Source: Panaeolus papilionaceus (lineage: Eukaryota; Basidiomycota; Agaricomycetes; Agaricales). From it: a stretch of DNA of 64,000 nt. Shown one piece after another: positions 57,570-64,000 of the stretch (positions are counted from its first letter, which is position 1; each line of letters starts with the position of its first letter). The notes beneath the pieces were generated by a model. It saw nothing but the letters and a program-made list of their open reading frames with translations, had not been told where the DNA came from and ran no database searches. The DNA is taken from positions 1,054,001 through 1,118,000 of the forward strand of contig JADNRZ010000008.1 of assembly GCA_015501605.1 (NCBI GenBank). Direction: 5' to 3'. The translations under genes were made by a program, and so were the position numbers.

Positions 57570-58083
57570 ATTTTCAACTGTCACATATTCTACACCTGTC
57601 AATACTTCTTCACCGTCTTCAAGTGGACCCCAGGCCTCGAAATCCTCCAAAACTCCTTGCCCGCGATGCGGAACATCTAAGGTGTCGAAGTCCAAACCTT
57701 GTACTAACATCCCTGTCCACTGTGATTTCTGTTCCCAAACACATTGGAAGTATAATATGCGACGACATCTTCAAGAAAGTCATCCGTCATGGGAGACCAA
57801 CTTGGGAACCCAGATTCGTGCATTAGAGGATGTCCATAAAAAAATCACTATTTCGGAGAAGGAGGAGCAAGACTTGGGAATTCCAGAGAGCCATATCGGG
57901 AGATACTCTCTCGAGTCATCTAGCGCTGCTCATGATGCACGTCGTCTTGGTAGAACTGCAACCATGACAGATGGACATGGAGGACTCACCACGACGAATC
58001 GATCATTTTTCGACTCACCCATTATCTCGTGCACCACCCATCCCTTTCAATCCTTTGAGTTTGGGCTTGGATCCAGTGGTTGA
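57570..58083 (+). CDS. zinc-finger protein fragment, 5' end unresolved
   Basis: The open frame contains CPRCGTSKVSKSKPC and then a finger CDFCSQTHWKYNMRRHLQES with the next His (CX2C...HX4H), followed by a hydrophilic tail ending at 58083. This WKYNMRRHL-type finger is common in agaricomycete proteins near transposon-rich DNA, from memory. No in-frame ATG precedes the finger, so an upstream exon is needed; none could be joined with confidence. DNA or RNA binding is inferred from the Cys/His spacing only. Confidence 0.4.
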
Positions 58084-58684
58084 GGAGCCTCATTTTTATA
58101 ATAATGGTACTCATATGTTTTACTCTACTCGCGACAATGTATTTTAACGGGGCGGTAGGCTTATTGCACTCATTATTACCATACGATTCGTACAATACTC
58201 GATCATGATAACTGGTGAGTGACTTGAGATGAGTGCTGAACACCTGCCGATGATGATGCCGTTGAGATGCAGCCATTTTGATGGCTTCCCACCTTAGCTC
58301 GTTCATGTCCAGGATCGAGAGATCTGGCACCTCTTGCTTTATGAGGTAGAAGTTATCTCGGACCCTTTTTGTCAGACCCTCTCTCGGACATACGCCATCA
58401 AATTCAAACTCTGCTGCGTGAGAATGACTACAAGCCTGCGGAACGAGAGAATCACTAACCTTTTGAAAATTTGAACCCTGATCCGTCCGGTGAATAAAAT
58501 GCAATAAAAGGGTTCCAGGGAATTGTTCCCGTACATAAAAGTGCCTGCTATGTATATTCGAACCTATGGAGGCTTGGAATTGCGCTGAGAATGTTGAAGG
58601 ACTACCACAGCTGTTAATTTGAGGGTCGAATCGCTCTGAGAGTGTGGATACTGTGGCGCTTACTACCATTCCGCTGGAATTCAA
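58022..58684 (-). CDS. open frame of 220 codons, unrecognised
   Basis: An uninterrupted minus-strand frame (GTLLLHFIHRTDQGSNFQKV, ELRWEAIKMAASQRHHHRQV) that overlaps the 3' end of the zinc-finger frame on the other strand by 62 bases. No domain recognised. It may be a real exon, or part of a decayed gene continuing to about 59060, where a further protein-like string (SGWFCGKVDHFLHWACNRVK) occurs. Confidence 0.3.
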   Translation of the reverse strand: MNSSGMVVSATVSTLSERFDPQINSCGSPSTFSAQFQASIGSNIHSRHFYVREQFPGTLLLHFIHRTDQGSNFQKVSDSLVPQACSHSHAAEFEFDGVCPREGLTKRVRDNFYLIKQEVPDLSILDMNELRWEAIKMAASQRHHHRQVFSTHLKSLTSYHDRVLYESYGNNECNKPTAPLKYIVASRVKHMSTIIIKMRLLNHWIQAQTQRIERDGWCTR

Positions 58685-59504
58685 ATTGATACAATGCGCG
58701 GACTAGTCACTAGTGAGGCATTACTTGGTTGAAGCTTTATTTTTGGGTAGTCAAGACTCATCGTATCCGCTCTAACTGCAGCTGAGTACTTGATGATCGT
58801 CGAGCTTGACTTCCCCGTCCCAGTCGTCAGAACCAAAAATTGGGATCTGTTTGACAGATGATATCCCTGCAAGGTGTCTTCATGTACTCATCGTTCAATT
58901 GAATCAACACATTGAAGCAGTGTCCATCACCTAACTTGACTCTATTGCATGCCCAGTGGAGAAAGTGGTCGACTTTGCCACAAAACCATCCAGATACTCC
59001 AAGGTTCGGTGATCGCATGTTTACTGCAGGTTGCGAGGGACGACCTGTCAAACGACCATTCAATTCTGAAGAAAGGTCAAATGTGTTTTCATGTTGGTAA
59101 ATGGTAGATGTATGTACTTATATTATGGATCTATCGATATGGAACTCTATAAGTACAGGTAATACATAACTAAATGAGCTTTTGAGGTAAGATGAAACCG
59201 GTCGTAAGGAATGAGAGGGCCAATATACAAAAAAGCAGGCTATGGAGGATACTTCATAGATATACATGGTGGAATGAATGAGGTGGGTATGCAGGTACAG
59301 TAAAGTACGAAGAATCCTTGTAGATATGTTGACGTGAAATGGACGAATGAACGTATAAAGATGTCTCGAGTGGAACGGGGAAAGAGGGATAACAACCAGA
59401 TATACCGCAGAACAAAAAAGGGGTATCCATATGCTAGTTATTTAAAAAAAGAATCAGCGGAGTTTCTGCGAAACCGCGGGACATAAACACACCTATCTCA
59501 GGCA
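58685..59504. other. intergenic, possible minus-strand exon remains
   Basis: 58827-59063 on the minus strand reads RSPNLGVSGWFCGKVDHFLH and QLNDEYMKTP, which is protein-like, but no full gene could be assembled. The remainder shows nothing. Confidence 0.3.
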
Positions 59505-60575
59505 CTAAAGAGAAGAATTCGACCAAAGCTTTCCACTAGTAAACAGCTGACCGACCGAATGATACCTTGGTGGGGATGTTCGCACAAAATGTCGCGAATC
59601 TATTGGGTATACTTCTCCCTCGATTGTCAGCTTGTTTTGGAAAATCCCCAACGGCGCTCTTGTAATTTGATGATGGGAAGTGCGACTCAAAGCTCACGAA
59701 TGACGTGAGACTCGGCCGCTCCTCCATCGTAAAACACTGTTCTCTCCCATCGGAAAGATTCTAAATGCGAAGTGTCAGACGCTTTAATCTGCAAGGGTTG
59801 AATATAATGTGATGAAGTACTCACATAAGGTGCAAGCCCTCTAATGGCTAAGCTTCCCGCAATGCGAGGCTCAGCATATTGATCTTCGTCCTGGTCTGTG
59901 TGACATTCATCGGAATCGGTGTCAGAGTCAGAGGACCATCCCACGAACGGTGACTCTAGCAAAGGTTGTCGTGGACGTGTGCGCGTTGGTAGTGGGAATG
60001 GACTGTTATGGTAGGAGATGGTTGGGTTTAAATGATCTGCGGAAACGGGAGCACGAACAGCAGCTTCCCAAAAAAGTTCCGAAAGCGCTTTTGTTGGCGA
60101 GTAGATGACAAGGTCATCCAATCCTTCCAGACATGACAAATCGAATCCGACAGCGCGCGTCGTGGGATCAAGGAAGGCCTCAAAGTCCAAGTCTTTCTGC
60201 ATGACTGTCGACCGCGACTTTGACGAGGCTTCGAGTTCAGAGTCAGAATAGGATGGAGGCGGGTGAGACAGGGCCTTGATTGTTTTGGTTGACGTCCGGT
60301 CTTTCTGAAGTGATGCAGGTTGATTTGTGGGTGTAGTCAACGTCGTGTCGACGTCGAGAGAGCACCAGTTAAGAAGTTCTGAATAAAGTTCCTTGTTTAT
60401 AGTCTGCGAACTGTATCGAATGTGGTCGAGCTGAGGATCGGGAAGTGGTCAAAAACATGTCAAAAGGAAAGATATAAAATCGCACTTTGGTTACATCTGC
60501 GCTTTGAGGGACAGCATTTTTGAGAGAGCACTCCAGCCAGTGATCTGGAACTTGGGTTCTCGACACTTGCAACAT
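59505..60575 (-). CDS. hypothetical protein, two or three exons
   Basis: Exon 1 is 60575-60486 (MLQVSRTQVPDHWLECSLKN) and exon 2 starts at 60430 (LDHIRYSSQTINKELYSELL), joined by a 55-nt intron in frame. Exon 2 encodes a Ser/Asp-rich middle (GWSSDSDTDSDECHTDQDED) and reaches REL and a stop at 59687. A donor-like GTGAGC at 59697 and the protein-like string VYPIDSRHFVRTSPPRYHSV downstream (to 59505) suggest a third exon, but the simple junction does not keep that frame. A 36-nt, in-frame, intron-like segment lies at 59789-59824. No domain recognised. The start is the first ATG. Confidence 0.5.
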
Positions 60576-62945
60576 TGCAAATAAACTAAGCAAGGGATGA
60601 GCAGGGAGGTGGCACCAGGCAAGATAGGGACCAAGGGTCAGGGGGAATGAAAGGGAATGAGCGTCTCATTGGAATTTGCGCGTTTTAAGGAACGATATGC
60701 GTGCCCAACATGCGTCCCTTTTGTTTGAGACCCCCAGTCAATTGTCTCCGAATAACCTTGACATCCGGCTTGTATTCCGTTCGAATTCAGTTCTCATGGC
60801 CGGAACAGTGGTGTGACTCAACCTCGAATCACTGTCACACAGTCCCGAAAGTCTGGCCCAAGCCTCGCTCTTGATCATGAACCGAAACAGAAAAAATCAT
60901 GACGTTGCCACTTTCAAGATCCCGTTTTGTGTGCGCAGGACAAAAAAAAAAAACGATAATCCATCCTGTAAAGCTGTCGGGAACTAACTCAAGTTGCACC
61001 TAGTCTGATGTTTCCTTCGAGAATGATTCAAGTTTGGAGAATCATTCGAAGCTACCTGACAATGCTAAAGCGGCGTGCGGCGCACGCTCCTTACCAATTT
61101 AGCCTTTGACGCGCCTGGTGTCACAGCGCGAATGAATAATCCTGAATTTTTTACCCAGACGATACCACAGAACGTAAAGCGCAATGCAGCCTCTTTTCGC
61201 GATTTTGACCCTGCAAAATATGTATGTACATAGGCATAACTTGGTAACGCCGGAGGCAAACACAATTTATTGTCATAGATTGGTTTCAGCTCAATGACCC
61301 CCTTCCGGAAATTTTATGTGCCCGCCTAATCGCAATAGACGGTGTCAGCCTATCCATGACAATTGGCCTTCATGTGTGGCCACAAAGACGTATACACGTC
61401 TCCATCACGTTCAAAGACACTCTGCGAATCAAGGCATGATCCCCCCGAGAGAGGTTATCGCTGGAAGAAGAGGGTGCGCGGGAGCCTGTCTCTAAATTTA
61501 GCATAACCTCCTGCAACTCAACCCTGCTATGCACAATTGATCGAGTCCGCCATGAGCCCTTCACCCTGCACGTTTCCCCCATGCGATTGTAGAGGCTTAT
61601 TCGCCAAACCTTCGTCGGCTTCCAATCGACGCTTGGCACCGTCTCCACACTACCATTCCTCAGATACTTTGCCTCCGAGGTAGCCAAAACGACGCAGGGT
61701 CCTCAATTGAGCGCCTTCCTCCCATGTCGATTTTGAGTGCATAAGTACCTTGAAGAGTGGGTTATCACCATGGAGACCCGCGCTGCGTGGCCCTCCGCTG
61801 AGTGTTAGGCATGATGGGTGGACTGCGCAATAACTGAGAGCGCTTTCCACAGCTGAAGTACAGAAATTTGTGAAAATACCATTTAGTCAAATGTCGCAGT
61901 AAACCATGTCATAACATCTTGAGCGCCACTCTTCCCGAGAATTGGAGTATCATACTTGCTACCCACGTCTATTCAGTATTGCTATATCTCTGACAACATA
62001 AATTATCTCCGCTCTATAAGAAAACTGAGGAGACTTTTGTGACTTTTGCGGTGTGGCGAGGATGAGCAGGGTCTCTACCTGTTGGGATGCACACCGTAGC
62101 CATGTTCACTTGACGATTGCTTTTGTCATGGAGAAAACCACTAGAATTTCGTACTAGGAAACCACTATTGAAGCAACTCATTGAATTGTTTGAATAGACA
62201 AAAAAACCTAGGGAAACAAATATCTAATCAAGTGTAATTGTCCGAAAAACATAGACATGTATTCACAGCCTATATTTCTTCGTCGGATGTCGGAAAGCAT
62301 ATGTTGGAGCGATTCAGATACTGGCTTCAAAATCTTGAACAGGGCCTTCGAGGCGTGTATGTCGACCTCCTTACATCCGGGACGTTGATTGTGATCCTTG
62401 TATGATTGATGCACCACAATGCAATTTATCGTAAAAGACGAAATAAAACGATGGAAGAAATGAGTATGCAAAGATCCCCCTCCGGACTTACACCTCCGGT
62501 GGCGTGTCTCATGCTGTCCGAACACCTGATCAACTTTATTGTGCATTCACAGATTTGCAGTCGAAATGAATGACATACCTTCCTACTTTTAATATAGCGG
62601 CGAGCGTGGTTGGCTACGCTGTTATTGTTCAAAGAGGCTTTTTTGTGCGAGTCTGTTGAAGTGGTAGTCAGATAAAACACGAGGTTACACACAACGTACA
62701 CACCCACAATAATGAAACAACGAGACCCTGCAACCGCAAGTGCACTCCAACTGAGATTATCAATATCACATCAATATTGAGATTAGTTGGAGGAAAATAT
62801 GTTGCATAGCATTACCTGCGAATCACGTAAGACTCGCTGAAATAAAACAAGCGACCAAGTTGTGTATCCCACAATCGTGTTTCGATTAAAGTTGGATAAA
62901 TGCCAAAAGCTGCTGATATGTAGAGGCCATCAGGCAAAAATGTAT
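60576..62945. other. intergenic, weak coding-like pieces only
   Basis: The minus-strand frame 61370-61687 (SVDWKPTKVWRISLYNRMGE) is protein-like but has no start, splice partner or family. The minus-strand frame at 61650-61850 overlaps it in another frame. Nothing else was supported. Confidence 0.35.
62936..62940 (-). terminator. Pol III terminator
   Basis: Five consecutive T residues on the transcribed strand, 5 bases beyond the tRNA 3' end. Confidence 0.7.
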
Positions 62946-63026
62946 TCCGATACGGGGAATCGAACCCCGAGCTACCGCGTTCTCAAAGGTGAAAGGCGGT
63001 AATGTTAGCCGTTACACCATATCGGA
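62946..63026 (-). tRNA. tRNA-Glu (UUC) with 10-nt intron
   Basis: The acceptor arms TCCGATA and TATCGGA pair, the D arm is TGGTGTAACGGCTAACA, the anticodon stem ACCGC/GCGGT encloses CT-TTC-A, and the T arm carries the B box GGTTCGATTCC. A 10-nt intron (CCTTTGAGAA) sits one base 3' of the anticodon, the standard nuclear position. A TTTTT Pol III terminator follows at 62936-62940. Confidence 0.9.
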
Positions 63027-63419
63027 CATACCAGTCGAAGCTCACTGAGGTATGAGGTGCAGACGCGCAGTGTGCAACAACAGCCATTGCACTGCTGTCT
63101 TAACTACTTCCATACCGCGATGCAACTGCTGTTCATAGATCCGACGGTAATAAATGATGAAGAAATCATCACTGTTGGGACTTCCAAGGACTGATGGGCC
63201 CATCCATCAAAATTCTCGTGAAAGACCGATTATGGGTGTTCTTGAGTTGCAATAAATGTTTCTCAAGGTGCAACCGATGGAAGTGAATGTGGGATATGTG
63301 AAATCCGCAGTGGTATTCCAATGTACAAAGGTCTACAGAACAAACCTGTACCAGGTCAGTTGACGGAAGAACCTCCTTGGATCATTGGGCAACTCACCAA
63401 ATCATAATAATAATAATTA
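63027..63419. other. intergenic between tRNA and Erv2-like gene
   Basis: No gene seen; probably holds the 3' UTR of the Erv2-like gene. Confidence 0.4.
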
Positions 63420-63942
63420 CTACCTGCCTCCTCTAATCATATCCGCCCCTGTGAGTTTGTCTTTGGTTGTTTCCTCCGAGCTACGATCAAACTCCAAATC
63501 ATCGTCGCCATCATGTATGGGAGGTGTTGCATCTGTTGCTTGAGGTACTTTCGCAGTTGTAGACTCATCCCCGCAACCACAATCATATTCGTCACTTAAA
63601 TGAGCGCAGTCAAATTCTGGCTTTTTTAGTCTTTCGTTGACCTTGTTATGCAGTCCACAAAGCCTGTTACAGACAAATCATGAGATCACAGGGAATAATT
63701 TCGTGTATCCCGAAATAGACCTACCATAATGAGGTGACACGGCGTGATGATGTCTATAGAATATCAATGACAAGAGAAGGTCAGGAAAACACTCAGAGAA
63801 GACATGCGAGGCTTCGACTGACCTGTGGTGGGAATTGCTTCAGTAGTTGTTGGAATTCTGCAGCACATTCTCCGCAGGGATATAGTCGTGAGCTGAGGTA
63901 AAAGTATGATGATAAAGCTTCTCGTTCATCTGCTGTCGGATG
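63420..63942 (-). CDS. FAD-linked sulfhydryl oxidase (Erv2/ALR type), partial
   Basis: Three 3' exons seen: 63942-63823 (HPTADEREALSSYFYLSSRL, YPCGECAAEFQQLLKQFPPQ), 63753-63725 (TSSRRVTSLW) and 63663-63420 (LCGLHNKVNERLKKPEFDCA). The CGEC pair is the redox-active CXXC next to the flavin; the HNKVNERL motif and the later Cys pair (YDCGCG) are family-typical. The enzyme oxidises protein thiols and passes electrons to oxygen, in the ER lumen (Erv2) or the mitochondrial intermembrane space (Erv1). The TGADMIRGGR end and acidic linker favour the Erv2-like fungal type. The first exons lie beyond 64000, so start and signal anchor are not visible. Both introns keep frame. Confidence 0.88.
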
Positions 63943-64000
63943 CTGAAGATGATATTAGACAAAGAGCAGAATTTTTAGACCAGGTCTGGAACACCAACCT

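Noticed and set aside
1..64000. CRISPR array or bacterial-type operon
   Set aside because: No regularly spaced direct repeats of 25-40 bases and all genes are intron-bearing or fungal families.

Overview
The window reads as nuclear DNA of a basidiomycete fungus, most likely an agaricomycete. Coding regions are broken by short introns (about 50-75 nt, GTRNGT donors, CTNAC-like branch points, YAG acceptors). The recognisable families fit: a BTB/POZ protein, a DUF2828 protein, an F-box protein, a DUF6698 protein, a Plavaka-type (CACTA-like) transposase, a Ty3/gypsy chromovirus and an Erv2-type sulfhydryl oxidase. No bacterial operon, CRISPR array or rRNA gene was seen.

Layout. 0-10 kb is ordinary gene space: BTB/POZ protein (+, 981-2945), DUF2828 protein (-, 3731-5917), F-box protein (-, 7001-9485). 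From 12.6 kb the window becomes accessory DNA. It holds five members of one unnamed coiled-coil/helical protein family (A 12663-14223 -, B 15813-17224 -, C 44976-46326 -, D 48082-50187 -, E 52940-54279 +) and two amino-terminal relics of the same family (44494-44701 and 47332-47719). Each full-length member has a single phase-1 intron at the same place in its protein. Between these two clusters lie a seven-exon DUF6698 gene (18126-19661 -) and two host genes, each split by a mobile element.

Split gene 1 (about 21681-27909 -) carries a 1,982-bp terminal-inverted-repeat element at 25149-27130. Split gene 2 (28980-38288 -) carries a complete Ty3/gypsy chromovirus at 29920-37809, with 564-bp LTRs that look identical and a GGGAC target duplication. 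In both cases, conceptually removing the element and one target-site copy rejoins an open frame inside an exon. The chromovirus shows a 13-nt self-priming site complementary to the predicted 5' end of its own RNA, gag and pol in different frames, a single TGA in pol, and an extra zinc-knuckle ORF after pol. A decayed Plavaka element follows (39236-43703), then a 303-bp tandem duplication.

54-64 kb is sparse: a zinc-finger gene fragment, a small two- or three-exon gene (59505-60575 -), a tRNA-Glu(UUC) gene with a 10-nt intron, and the 3' part of an Erv2-like gene cut by the window edge. Four nonsense codons (two in Plavaka, one in pol, one in split gene 1) are each one C-to-T step from an arginine CGA codon, which suggests CpG-directed mutation in this region.

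Exon boundaries were placed by eye from splice signals and frame continuity. Family names come from recognising motifs, not from database searches.
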